DNA of 64,000 nucleotides from contig OX388321.1 in assembly GCA_947579605.1 (NCBI GenBank), forward strand, positions 15,243,614 to 15,307,613. The letters run 5' to 3'. Position 1 is the stretch's first letter. Every line of letters starts with the position of its first letter. The notes beneath the pieces are model-generated. The model saw nothing but the letters and a program-made list of their open reading frames with translations, had not been told where the DNA came from and did no database searches. Source of the stretch: Athripsodes cinereus (lineage: Eukaryota; Arthropoda; Insecta; Trichoptera; Leptoceridae). A program made the translations under genes and the position numbers. This document shows positions 53,193 to 63,835 of this stretch, piece after piece.

Positions 53193-53239
53193 CATAGTAA
53201 TTCAAGTTTAAATATTTTATTTAAAAATAAAAATATATC

Positions 53240-54076
53240 GTTTCACAGAGATCATCATTTGTATTAACAAACGACGTAATAGACGTTGCTATTTCTAATC
53301 ATACATCGATGTTGCTTCAGTGTACGACTCTCTTTATATTTAGGTATAATAATTTGATGTACGTAAAAATGTTGTATTAAATTTTAACCCACTGGTAATT
53401 TTTATGTTTTTTTTTTGTGCTGTTGTTGAAACACTGTTTGAATTTAAAAATGGAATGAATAAATTCGAAATTAATTCTATATTTGAAAATTTTATTTTCG
53501 CAGTTAGAATCTAGATTGAAAACATTTTTCAATTATTATTTTCAACGACTTTACGGATTATTCTCATCAAAAGTGGATTTGTCATTCAGAATTGAGTAAC
53601 AGAGAACGAATTTTGTTTGAAACAAGATGGTGTCTTGATAGAGCAATCAAAACTGTTATTTTTTATTCATTGACTTTATTTCATTCCTATCTATCGTATC
53701 AAAGAGTATTCTAAAAAGTCGCATGTAGAATCAACGACAAACGCCACCTAATCCGAATGTCTTTTTTACGGCACTAAGAAAACAATACTTACGTTTATTA
53801 TACGCAGTGAGTTTATTGGATTTTGAAAATGACACGATGATGTAGATACATAGAAAATGAAGTTTGTAATATTCATTAAGAATACATATTTGTGTTCACG
53901 TGTAGTTGGGTAATCAGAAGTTTTTTTAAGGGAAGACATTTTTATCTGTGATCAAGTGTTAATACATGTTCGTTTACATATATTTACATAGAAAAAGACA
54001 CGTTTCAATGATGAAATATAATTTAACATGTCCAAGGAATATACAGTTTTTTCAGTTAATCAATCAGTTAAGAAGA
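53240..54076. other. AT-rich sequence, nothing firmly recognised
   Basis: GAAACACTGTTTGAATTTAA at 53429-53448 resembles a fold-back arm word but has no partner nearby. An R3-like scrap (CGCCACCTAATCCGAATGTC) is at 53742-53761. Confidence 0.4.
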
Positions 54077-54430
54077 TTGATAATGACCTAAAAAATCAAA
54101 AGACGTTTCTCTCACGTTGTTTTATTTATGCTGGTGTAGCGCGGAGGTAAGGTTCTTGCTTTTGAGTCACGACGTTCCGGGTTCGATTTCCGGCCAGGGC
54201 AGATTGAGGAATGACCTATTTCAAATTGTCCTTGGTCTGGGTGTAACATGTATATTATGTGCTTAGTGCATTGTATATATGTATTTGTATCGTCGCGTTA
54301 ATACCCACAATACAAGATTCAAATGTTGATTTGGGACTAGCTCGATTTGTGTGAATTGTAAAAAAACATAAATCGAAGATTTTATGATGACTTAAAAAAG
54401 TCGAAAAACGTCTCTCTCGCGTTGTCAAAT
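54077..54430 (+). mobile_element. Two direct hammerhead-like repeats flanking SINE2
   Basis: GATAATGACCTAAAAAATC then AAAAGACGTTTCTCTCACGT (54077-54116) is repeated directly as GATGACTTAAAAAAGTCG then AAAAACGTCTCTCTCGCGTT (54386-54424). The SINE2 copy lies between. Both match the GACGUC-type unit of 34856-35044. The direct orientation differs from the inverted arms elsewhere. It could be a tandem pair of Penelope-like terminal repeats that SINE2 later entered. Confidence 0.5.
54128..54371 (+). mobile_element. SINE2 (tRNA-derived), near full length, plus
   Basis: The head GTGTAGCGCGGAGGTAAGGT, then the B box in CCGGGTTCGATTTCCGGCCA (exact GGTTCGANNCC). The body has AAATTGTCCTTGGTCTGGGT, TTGTATCGTCGCGTTAATAC and TTTGGGACTAGCTCGATTTG. 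It ends with an A-rich AAAAAAACATAAA. It gives the plus-strand reference for the family. Confidence 0.85.
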
Positions 54431-54961
54431 TTTTTCGTTTCCTTCAATTCATCCCACCTAAAATCTACTTAATAACGAAAAGGTAATTTTGAATAAAAAT
54501 TAATGTGAGATTAATTTCGTTAACGAATTATTATATTTTCCCACATTGTCGCTATGCGAATATAAACTGAATTATTTTTCAATCAACATTAACATTATTA
54601 AATATTAATTCTCTACATACTATTAAATTCAGGAACTTAATATAATAGGCATGAATACCGATGCGAGCAATAGAACGATGTGAAATATTCACATAGTGGT
54701 TTCGAAACATTTAAGACGCTTTTGATCCAATGTAACGATGCCGAAAAAACCGGTTGTTATTTTTTTGTAATGAAGTATTTGAATTGCTTTTGAATTAATA
54801 TTTGAATATTTGTTTTCATTTGATTGTGACGTTGAATAAAGAAAATTAATGTTTCCACCTAAGAAAGTCTATTTTAATGGTATATTATGTTCAAAGGGAT
54901 ACCGATATGTGCATATGCGCTTATGTCCAATACATTATTTTTAATATTAAGGTATTCAATA
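54431..54961. other. AT-rich sequence, nothing recognised
   Basis: No feature could be supported. Confidence 0.4.
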
Positions 54962-55495
54962 AGTAACTCGTATGCAAGCGAAACATGAACGTGGTTGAAG
55001 AAGGAAGAAAGGGGAATCAATGTAGTGGTGATGCGATTGCGGAAGAGAATGGTTGATAAAACGTTGCGTGATAGAGTGAAGAATGCTGAAGACATCAGAA
55101 AAATTAGCGGATGGAAGAGGATTGTTGTGGATAGAATGTGTATCGAACGTCGCTCCCTCGCGGCGTACACGTACCTAACATCAAGTGGGTAGTGTGCGTC
55201 TGCAGGCACGATACACTGAGTATCGTACGCCGGCGACTCGCAAAATTGGGAAAAAGTTAGAAAATTCGAATATTGTTACCACGATGTCATGTGTGACATC
55301 ATTTGAAAGCCCATTAAATTTCACGAATATGTAGACGTGATTCATTGTAATACGGGCACCGTAACGGAAGTTATGGAATTTAGTGTGTTTTTCCTAATTT
55401 TGCGGGTCCACGCGCGTGTGTAAGACACTGTCTTGCATGCGCGGCCGGTGACGACATAGTGCCACAACGCCTCTTACAAGTGACTGCGTATAGAG

Positions 55496-55735
55496 GCGAG
55501 ATGTATATTAATGTAATATTATATATGAGTATATTAATGTGTAATATAATATCAAGTTTGGATATTTTGATGTAATATCTAGTTTGGATATTTTAATGTT
55601 AAATCAAGTTTGGATTTAATGTATTATCAAGTTGGATATGTAATGTTAAGTCAAGTTTGGATTTAATGTATTATCAAGTTTAGATAATTATGTAATGTTA
55701 AATCAAGTTTGGATATGTTGAATCAAGTTAGATAT
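55496..55735. repeat. Degenerate tandem array inside the 2-kb insertion
   Basis: The word ATCAAGTTTGGAT and close variants recur about eight times between 55549 and 55730, separated by AATGTAATAT- and TTAATGTATT-like spacers. Unit length varies (about 20-45 bp), so this is an imperfect minisatellite. It lies in the presumed U3 part of the LTR, where tandem arrays often act as enhancers. That role is inference here. Confidence 0.8.
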
Positions 55736-56448
55736 GGCTGTTGCCTTTGTGTAGGGATAGCATTAGTTTGAAGCATCAAGCTAGGATGTGAAATTATTGT
55801 TGTTATTATATAACGGTAGCATAAGTTAAATATCAAGTTTGAAATGGATTATTGTTTAGCGTAGCGGAGGTGTAGGCGTCGCACAATTTGTCTGCGACGC
55901 ATGTTTCTTCGTGTGCGTTTTGCAAAAAATTACGCATCCAGCGTTTGCGGCCGCAGAGTGAGCTCTCCGGCATGCGCTCGACCGTTAAACACGGCCGAAT
56001 CACACTTGCAGCGCGAGGTTTATCGGAAGATATCTCGAGCTGTGGGTGTGATATGGTTTTGAAATTTAGATCACCAGGTAGAGGGTGAAAAGCCACATAG
56101 AGTGGAGATGTTTTTAAGTTCCGCCAACAAGTGTTTGAGTTGGCAGATAGGAACCAAGCAATCATGTGTAACATAGAACTATAAAATGTATAATGTAATA
56201 TGTTAATTTAAGGATAAAAATAACATGTGTCATATTAAATATAGTTTCTATTTGTAAATAATGTATATATGTAAGTGTCTCAATTGTATTTAAATATGTA
56301 AAACTGTATAAACATGTTTAATTCTTGAATAAAGATACTTGCGTACGTGAGGGATGCGTCGATCGGTTGTGTTCCTGCGCTTAGAGCGCACGCTGTACTG
56401 GACAGGTTTGCGTCTCCACTTAGTATGTGGTGGGACGCGACTGTCTAG

Positions 56449-56456
56449 TATAAATA
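56449..56456 (+). promoter_or_regulatory. TATA box of the presumed LTR
   Basis: TATAAATA is followed by GGGGACCC. An initiator-like TCACTTG starts at 56478, about 29 bp downstream of the box, which is the normal TATA-to-start distance. It is the best promoter-like signal in the window. Confidence 0.5.
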
Positions 56457-57500
56457 GGGGACCCAATCGATCGGTCGTCACTTGCAGCCGAGCTCTACTA
56501 CTGAACAGACGTGTTTTATTTACTGCCACCCTGCCTACTACCTTGCTTCTACATTGGACCGTTGGATACCTACCTTGCTGACTTGGATTGGAATATTGGA
56601 CCCGTTGCTGACTACTCTTGGATTGGATTTGGATCTCTCTCTGGCCTCCACGAAGCAGCACCATCTCAGCACCGACGAGCTTCCGAAGTAGATCTGCATT
56701 GTAGTAGCTGCCGCCTCAACGCTTCTCTCGATACACCGCCGTACGCTCATTTGAATGCTCAAGATAGCCGGTGCACTATTGGTTTATTGCCCGTAGTGTG
56801 TGCGCTTGCGAGTATTTCATTGGGGTGTGCCTAGGTGTTGACAGTGAAGCTGCGAGCCGTGTAGGTGCTCAAGCAATTGCTAGGCGGTTTCCGACGTGCT
56901 TTGAGGGTGTTTGCCGAGTGGCATTCACTCCTGACGAACCGGAAACCCACCTACCTTTCCCTACCTCCCATCTCCCGCGACGGAAGTCGCATTCTACGAT
57001 CTACCTACCATCGAGATCGTCTACCATCTACCAAGCGTCAGTGCCTGCGAAGAACCAGCGAACCCCCACTCACCCCGACTCCAGCCCACCACGGAGACAC
57101 AGTCTTTGTACGCGCCTTCTTGGAGTCGAAGTTGTGCCGTACAGAATGCGTGAAAAAAATAACGATGGTTTGGACATGTAGAATGAATGGATGAGGGAAA
57201 GATGACAAAAAGGATATACTTGTCTGAAAGAAGAGGTGTGAGGAAGCGTGAAGCGTCAGAGAACCACGTGGTTTGATCACCTGAATCAAATTCTCAAGAA
57301 CGGCTGTGTGTTTAGTAAAAGAAATCGACGTGCATAATATGCATTATATGCGTTCATATATTATATGATAAATTGTATGAATGTAGAAGAAGCGAAAGAA
57401 TTATGTTAAGAATGATCTGTACGGCGCGGCGTTCCGTTTTCTCTGCTTATCCCACTTGAGACACTGTATGAGGTTATAGCAGTAGTAGTAAGTTGCTCGA

Positions 57501-57544
57501 TAGTTATTTCTAATTGTCCAAAACCCAAAACAAAAGGTACATCG
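57501..57544. other. Junction segment, nothing recognised
   Basis: A short AT-rich segment between the family C remnant and the GC-rich patch. It shows no feature. Confidence 0.4.
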
Positions 57545-57780
57545 AAGGAGTTTAGTCAAAAGATTTCACACGGAGGTTTTGGCGGTTTGGTGGTTTGGCC
57601 GGCCAGCCCTTCAGGCTGCCCACTATGGCGCCTCCGGAGTGGACAAGATTTGTTAAGTGTAGAATTTCGGATAAATGGAAGTCCCCAGACTTCTGCGGTA
57701 TCCGGGTGGACGGTGGGTCCTTCAATGTATGTCCAAAACCCTACACAAGAAATAATAATATTGATCAACTCGAATAATAT
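57545..57780. other. GC-rich coding-like patch of unknown identity
   Basis: This patch is much richer in G and C than its surroundings and is open in three frames. Plus frame (57595) includes MAPPEWTRFVKCRISDKWKS and then FCGIRVDGGSFNVCPKPYT. Minus frame gives FWTYIEGPTVHPDTAEVWGL and LAGQTTKPPKPPCEIF. I recognise neither. It could be a single host exon, a retrotransposon scrap or a retrocopy fragment. I see no clear splice sites and no repeat of it elsewhere in the window. Confidence 0.35.
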
Positions 57781-59731
57781 TGTATTGATTAATACATTTA
57801 GTTTCAAAGAGAATAATTATTTATTAAAATATATTTAAATCAAAGTTTCCAAGTTAGAATTATACTCTGTTTAAATTTATTTGAAAACCAATAACTTATT
57901 GTTTTTATTAAATTTGGGAAATTAAAATCATCCTATTCAAACTTTGGTCCAAGTTATTAATTATAAATGTTCAAATGGTCGGACTTGAAGAATGTGTTTT
58001 GAGACTTAATTAAATATTTAAGATAAAATTTGAGACGAATTGAGTGAAAGATATATATCACTTTATATTATATAGTAATAAAAATTGTTTTACAAAAGCA
58101 AGCTTTCTACAATAAGCACAAATCTCTCCTTTTGATTGCATTGGTTTGTGTATACAGATTGGTAATCAAATATACCTAATACAGGTGTTCTTAATCCACA
58201 TTTAAAAGATGTCAAATGATAAAAATGAAAAAATATTATCTTTAAAAAAAAAATCCAAGTATATAATATAGAGATATCTTAATAACTAGCTGCTGGATTT
58301 GTTCCTTGTATGAAAATTAAATCTTAACAAACTCTGAGTGAAGTTTAAAAATAAGTGGGCAATCAGCTAAAAAAAGATCTGGAATGAAACACACATAAGG
58401 TGTCAAATTTCCTACAAAATACTTAGTTTCTTGGAAGCTATTCATGATTTTTAATTCGTGAGAAGTTACTTTTTTACGAACTCATTTTCTGCTTATGTTG
58501 CTCGCTGTTGGATTGTTTGCCTTCAAAAAAAGGTTGCTCCCCACTCTTGACACATTCATGCGAGCGGTCAGGGATCATTATGTCTTATGTATGTATCTCC
58601 TCTTTTCTTTTCTTTAAGTTTTTTTTGTGAAAACTTCAAGGAATTGGGATTCAAAAAACCAACTCTCTGTATATTCATTGCATGATTGTGTTTGATTTAA
58701 ATGTATTTTCGTGTGAATTTGCTTGTTATAAATGTAAAAAAAGAGACCCAGACTAAAAAGCAACAGTTTTATGAATTTCAGCAATAATGTTTTAAAAGAA
58801 TACATTTTGTCAAATATAATATGTTTAACTTGAGAATGAATTTATTCTTACCAGATTCGAAGTCGAATAATGTTTTCTATTAGATGTCTTTCTTACCTGT
58901 AAATCAATAAAAAAACATGGTTAGATTCTGTGTTATAACGACAATATTATCTAATAATAAAAATAATTAAATCGTGTTTGACATCTACACTTCTAGTAAG
59001 TAAAATCCAGTTCCCGACATCCAACTGTATCAAAAAAAAAATATCGAAAATAATTATGAAACTTAAAAGAATATAATTATTTATATAAGTTTAAGATCAT
59101 TATTAATTGGTATGAAGTATAATTTTGTATTGGTATGAGTAGTTATAAATTGAAATGAAAAAAATGTTGTTGATTTTCTGATTGGAGAGGAGCATTTTGA
59201 ATAAACGTTACAAAATGAAATAACGCTGTTAAAAGCAAATAACTAATATTGTAACCGTTTTGAAAGAGATAATAATTTGAATTCAGATAGAATTTTCCCA
59301 ATAAAGTGAATGATGTATTATATATTATTGAATATCATTATTATTGATAACACTTGTGATTTTATGCATGACCGAACCGAAATATTGTCAATTTGGCTAA
59401 CCAGCTGACATACGATTCAATATAATAATACGTGAGTTTTATTAATAGGTAAAGTTTATATTCTGACGGCTCTTCAACAATGTTGGCATTTTACTGCATA
59501 TAATAAAATAATTATATGTTTTTCAATTTTTTACATTAATTCAACGGTTTACAAAATACATTATCCGTAATAAATAATTATTTAGGTACTTATATTTTAT
59601 ATATTTGAAGTTGATATTTTTACTTCAATTTTGTTTCTAGGTTTCTTAATGCCAACTGGTCAGTTTTAACTTTATGTCGTGGATTACATGCTCTGAAAAG
59701 TCTTATAAAGGATTGTTTCTTAAACACATAC
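57781..59731. other. AT-rich sequence, nothing recognised
   Basis: Short AT-driven frames only. No repeat or hairpin could be supported. Confidence 0.4.
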
Positions 59732-59893
59732 TTTTGTATCTAGGCTTATGTTATAAACCCAAGTACAACTTTTAGAGTAAGCTAAAAGCTAATGTCATGA
59801 AAGGGGAAATTGCCAGAAATTGGGATCGAACTGTGTATCTCTTCTCTTGAATATAAGGCTGAGACTTTACCTCCAGGCTACCGACAAATTCAA
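59732..59893 (-). mobile_element. SINE1 (minus), most diverged copy
   Basis: GTTATAAACCCAAGTACAAC, GCTAATGTCATGAAAGGGGA and ACCTCCAGGCTACCGACAAA keep the SINE1 order. The minus-strand B box reads AGTTCGATCCC, with one change from consensus. A duplicated TCTCTTCTCTTG segment replaces part of the head. Confidence 0.75.
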
Positions 59894-60000
59894 ATAAATA
59901 TGAGACATGGGCTACTCAACCTTGATTTTTGGATGTGAAAATGATTTAAAAGAAAAAAAATCAATGTTAAACAGAAATATCAATGAAAACCCTCTAATTT

Positions 60001-60770
60001 TTATTTCCCGTTTCCCGGGAAAAAAACGAATCCTTTCCCGGGAAAAAATACAAATTATTAGTCATGCAGATTGCCATATCGATACCGAAATCTTTGTTTA
60101 GTTAACTGTAATAGTCGTGATAAACTTGTAGAAGCTGACGAATATTTTGATATGAAAATATGAAAAATAATATTAATTACCAATATAAGTGTCATACTTA
60201 AAAAAAAAACTTAATTATAGCTTCAATGTATTCGTTTAAAAGAAGCATAATAATTATTCTAAATATAATTCGAAATCGGAGGTGTGTTTGGCCGACAATG
60301 TATAAGAATCCTACAATTTTTTATGTTTTTTTTTTACATATTTCGAAAAGTTAGATAGTTTATAAAAATATTAGTGCAGCCAACTGTCATTTTTTTTTGT
60401 TTTATTCATGGATATTAATATAAAAAATCTTATTTTGTCGAAATTTCTCATTTTCTAAAATTTTTTTGCTTGATAGGATGATCAAAAATTAAAAGTTTAT
60501 ATATTTTGTAAACAATTTTTATTTTGATATAACATAGAGTACCTAAATAAATCTCGTCAGTCAGCTACTTAGTTTTTTTTAAGCAAATTACTTACATATA
60601 TTGGTAACAAAAATTTGATTTTTTTTTATCAAATCAAAATGTTTGCAAGGGTCAACAAGTTATGAGAGTTTTTATACCAAATTTGTTGAAAATTGAATAT
60701 TTATAAATATAATAATGAATTTCCCGTTTCCCGGGAACAAAAATAATCCGGGAAAAGATACCCTCTACTC
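60001..60770. repeat. TTTCCCGGGAA palindrome cluster
   Basis: TTTCCCGTTTCCCGGGAA occurs at 60003-60020 and again at 60721-60738. The first is followed by AATCCTTTCCCGGGAAAAAA and the second by AATAATCCGGGAAAAGATAC. Two similar blocks, about 700 bp apart in the same orientation, bracket plain AT-rich DNA. This could be the ends of an unknown element or a subterminal binding-site array. I cannot assign a class. Confidence 0.5.
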
Positions 60771-62133
60771 TCGACTTCTCTTACTTCGAGAATATTCCCA
60801 GTTCATCGATGTGGGTCTTGTTCCTTTTTATGATGATCATGCAAAGGGAGCCTAGCCCATTTGCCTGAAACTTGGATCGCTACTGTCTGTTTTTTTTTTG
60901 GGAAAATTAGTTTACGAATGATCCTTCAAATGAAATGCATACATGTAAGGATTTTATTTTTACTATGTTGTACATATGCGATCTTTACATGGCAATGAAA
61001 ATTGTCGATAGCTGGTTGATTTTGAACTGAGTGTTCTGCCGTTTTTTCACAATAAATTACCTACTGCCCTTGAAAAGGACATTTTCTACAGAATGCTTGA
61101 GTTATGCAAACATGCTTTAGTTTTTAGATCTTCACGTGAAATTCGCAAGACCAAATTACGGTCTACCCACAAGTGTGGACACTAACAAAGTAAAAAAAGT
61201 GATGTGTAAAAATATGCGTACTTTTTGACGTGTGGCAATAATCTCCGAGAAAAAAAACTGCCACTACCGACTGTTGCAGTGTTACCAACACATCGGTGTT
61301 GCCGACATGAAAAAAAGTCCTCGGTAGTATAGTATAGATTTGCACTGATTCTCTTGAAACTGTATTGGACTTGACAATAAATGCAGGATATTATTTATTG
61401 AAATTTTTTTTTTATATGAAACTATTGCAGACATCAAAACCTTGAGATGGAAGAAGCTACTGGGCAAAAGTCTTTGCAATGACATTAAGAGAGTAGCTTG
61501 CATAGGTGCTCTTTTCACATATTTCAAGAGGGGGGGGGGAGAAACTTGAAAATTTTAGGCAAGTAGAAAAATTGTTAACCAAATATAAAACATGACAACC
61601 GAGGCATTCTCTTCTGAATTTGAATAGTATAAATGATAAAAATATGATACTTTGTTATGATTGATGCTGTAACCAATTAAATAAATAATAAAAATAATTT
61701 AATAAACATGTGTAATAATAAAGAAAAATCATAAAATTCTGGTTACTACGCTTATGTTTGCAGCCCTCTAGTGAAAGTCTAAAATAAAGGAGTTTGTCTC
61801 TTATTCAAAACAAGAAGAAGACTTAAAATTAAGAATAACTTTTAACATTTCAGTAATATATAGTTCTTTTTGTTTATTTTTTAAATACTTATATAAATAA
61901 ATATAAATTATTTGATATTATCGGATCTTATCTTATAAATATCGGGCAATTTATTTTTTGTAAATAATGTAATACACCCACGCAAAATATCATTAAGATT
62001 AAAAAAATATCAACCAAGACTTGAAAAAAAATATCTAAATATTATGATTCCGGAAAAATAAACAGAGTTTTGGAAATCAACTTTATTAGGAAATAATTTA
62101 ATGAAAAATTCTGGGATATAGAATAAACTTACA
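60771..62133. other. AT-rich sequence, nothing recognised
   Basis: A run of ten Gs is at 61532-61541. The minus frames around 61163-61527 have no motif. Confidence 0.4.
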
Positions 62134-62260
62134 TCCGCCAACACTTGGATGCAACAAACGCACGGTGTGGATGTGGCGTAATTCAAGACAAAAGCCACCT
62201 ACTAAATGTGCCTAGTGATCTGATTTTAGCAAATAACAAGGTGATGTTGTCAGCTGCACC
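62134..62260 (+). pseudogene. Possible non-LTR C-terminal zinc-knuckle remnant
   Basis: The plus frame reads DATNARCGCGVIQDKSHLLN, then VPSDLILANNKVMLSAA. C-x-C, about ten residues, H-x-L-x-x-CP and DL..AN is a common end of insect non-LTR and RNase H-bearing polyproteins, where the Cys/His residues bind zinc. Here the last Cys is replaced (NVP for NCP). The fragment is short, and I would not rule out chance. Confidence 0.45.
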
Positions 62261-63655
62261 TATCGGAGAGAAAAGTAATGGATCGTATTTGAATTGTATA
62301 TACTATTCTTACAACAAAATACTTAATATTCAAAGATTGCAAGCTGATGAAACGAACGTTGTGTAAAAAATAGGAGAATAGTTTTCATTCTGCATTTGCA
62401 CAAAAATGGTTTTCACCTTATTGTTAATAATTATTCCTTATGTCATTTTGCTACAAATCTTGTTGAAGTATTTCTTGTTCATATTTTGGTACTTTAATAG
62501 AAAAAATAAGCACCTACCTAAATATCATTGGAGTAATATAATAAATAGCACAGTGGTAGAAGATGCATCCAATTACTTTCATTACTGGTAGTGATTACAC
62601 TCAAGATAGGTAAAATATAACTTTTAATCCCCATTGTCCCGTAACTATTTGATAGAATCGTCATGTAAATAAGCATTGAATTCTGTTCTCTGTGAAGTCC
62701 AAGCAAAGTGAAGTATTTCGTGGTTTGTTTTCGTCGGCGTAAAAGGATCACTGAGTTTGTGTTTCATATTCCTTAACTGCGGGAGAACCGAAATATTTTA
62801 TTTCCCTCGAAAATGATTATTAAATTTATGTAAGAGGGGAAATGATGGAAAACAAATAAACGCCCAACGAAATGAAATGCACAACGGGAAAAAAAGACCG
62901 TAAATTTACAATGTCCATAAATCAACTCATTAAGAGTTTTACTCATTTCGAATTTTTATTTTTTTATTTTTCTGTTTCTATTTACAATATTATTATTACC
63001 TCTATGTTTAGTTAAGTATTCATTTGAGAAGTAAAAACAGGTAAGTAGCAAAATAATACGAAATAATATTACGTAAAAAAGTAAGTACCTATAATGTAGA
63101 ATTTCCACGGTTTTTCGTAAATTATTTTTTTAGTACAAACAAGTGTGTTAGGTGTTGGCGTATTTTTAATAAGAGTGATTCAAGTTGTAAATATTATTCT
63201 AAGAATCGATTTATTTAAAAAAAAAGTGTACAAAAAGTCTACTAGTAAGTGAATAATATAAATATCAAGTCTAATTTTCGATAATATAAGAGTTATATCA
63301 CATTTATCAAAGGGAACATGAGAAATAATAGTCAATAGTTTCAAGTGGCGCATTGATTTTCAGAAAAATACTTAGGGAAAGTCCGGATTCCAATAGTAAA
63401 AGGTTTTAAGGGCTCTTGTTCTTTGACTGGCCTTTTCAAAGCTTCATACTTTGTGATAGAAGAGAAATTTCAAGTGAAAATTTGTAAAACCCTTGAAACG
63501 TTATATATTTTTTAAATCCAAGTGGGTTTCAAAGAGTAGATAATACATCTAAATTTATCCATTCGATATTTATTAAAATTATTGGTTATTAAAAGCAATA
63601 GTCTAATAGTAAAAATATTACATACATTTCTTTAAAAATTAATTCTAATTAATGA
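62261..63655. other. AT-rich sequence, nothing recognised
   Basis: No feature could be supported. Confidence 0.4.
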
Positions 63656-63835
63656 CTTCGTCGGTAGCCTGGAGGTAGAGTCTCGGCCTTCAGAACAAGG
63701 GGTCCGTGGTTCGATTCCAGGTGCCGGCAAACTCCCCTTTCACGGCACAAGCTTTTAGCTTAGTGTGAAAGGTGTATAAGGTTGTATTTGGGTTTATAGC
63801 AAAACCCAGATTTATCTTTTATTAAAAAAAAAAAT
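63656..63835 (+). mobile_element. SINE1 (plus), near full length
   Basis: The head GTCGGTAGCCTGGAGGTAGA, B box GGTTCGATTCC (exact), the body CTCCCCTTTCACGGCACAAG and a terminal hairpin GGGTTTATAGCAAAACCC lead into an A run at 63823-63834. It is close to 37716-37899, with a short TCAGAA change replacing GTGAAC in the head. Confidence 0.9.

Larger units (their letters stand above)
52700..53227 (-). mobile_element. Penelope-like fold-back interrupted by a second fold-back
   Basis: A perfect 12 bp TSD, TAAAAATATATC, is at 52688-52699 and 53228-53239. The tail on the left (52700-52741) reads on the minus strand TTGTTACAAAATTAATGCC, close to GTGTTACAAAGTAAATGCC in the PLE1 tail. The left arm is 52742-52821. 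The right arm is 52873-52934 and resumes at 53193-53227 after the inserted element. The arms contain CGCTATCGCGATTTCAGT, in which GAAA-UCGCGA-UA has hammerhead order, but I find no CUGANGA box in register. Without the insert and its duplicated 13 bp it would be about 257 bp. Confidence 0.85.
55139..57143 (+). mobile_element. 2-kb TG...CA insertion, probable solo LTR
   Basis: The insertion begins TGTATCGAACG and ends GTGCCGTACA, so the ends are TGTA/TACA. It is flanked by a perfect 5 bp duplication GAATG (55134-55138 and 57144-57148), which is single-copy in the related element at 43545-43560. TG...CA ends with a 4-6 bp TSD are the mark of LTR retrotransposons. There are no gag-pol frames. A TATA box TATAAATA is at 56449-56456, and an AATAAA is at 56328-56333, oddly upstream of it. 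The 3' half is GC-rich, unlike all its surroundings. Orientation is inferred from the TATA box. A 2 kb LTR is long but not unheard of. A non-LTR-type unknown element is the alternative. Confidence 0.7.
54962..57500 (+). pseudogene. Non-LTR family C remnant, copy 2, split by insertion
   Basis: The part 54962-55138 translates as YASET, then a stop, then EERGINVVVMRLRKRMVDKT with LRDRVKNAEDIRKISGWKRI and VVDRM. The part resuming at 57149 gives RWFGH-like sequence (AACGATGGTTTGGACATGTA), then MDEGKMTKRIYLSERRGVRK and a MNVEEAKELC segment. The two halves are consecutive in copy 1 (43380-43765), where GATAGAATGCATG runs on without interruption. The split is therefore due to the 2,005 bp insertion at 55139-57143. 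Stops show the copy was dead. Confidence 0.8.

Noticed and set aside
54874..57289. Several overlapping open frames in the 55.0-57.3 kb region as host genes
   Set aside because: They fall within the TSD-flanked 2 kb insertion or the family C remnant, overlap on both strands and show no domain. GC-richness alone keeps them open.
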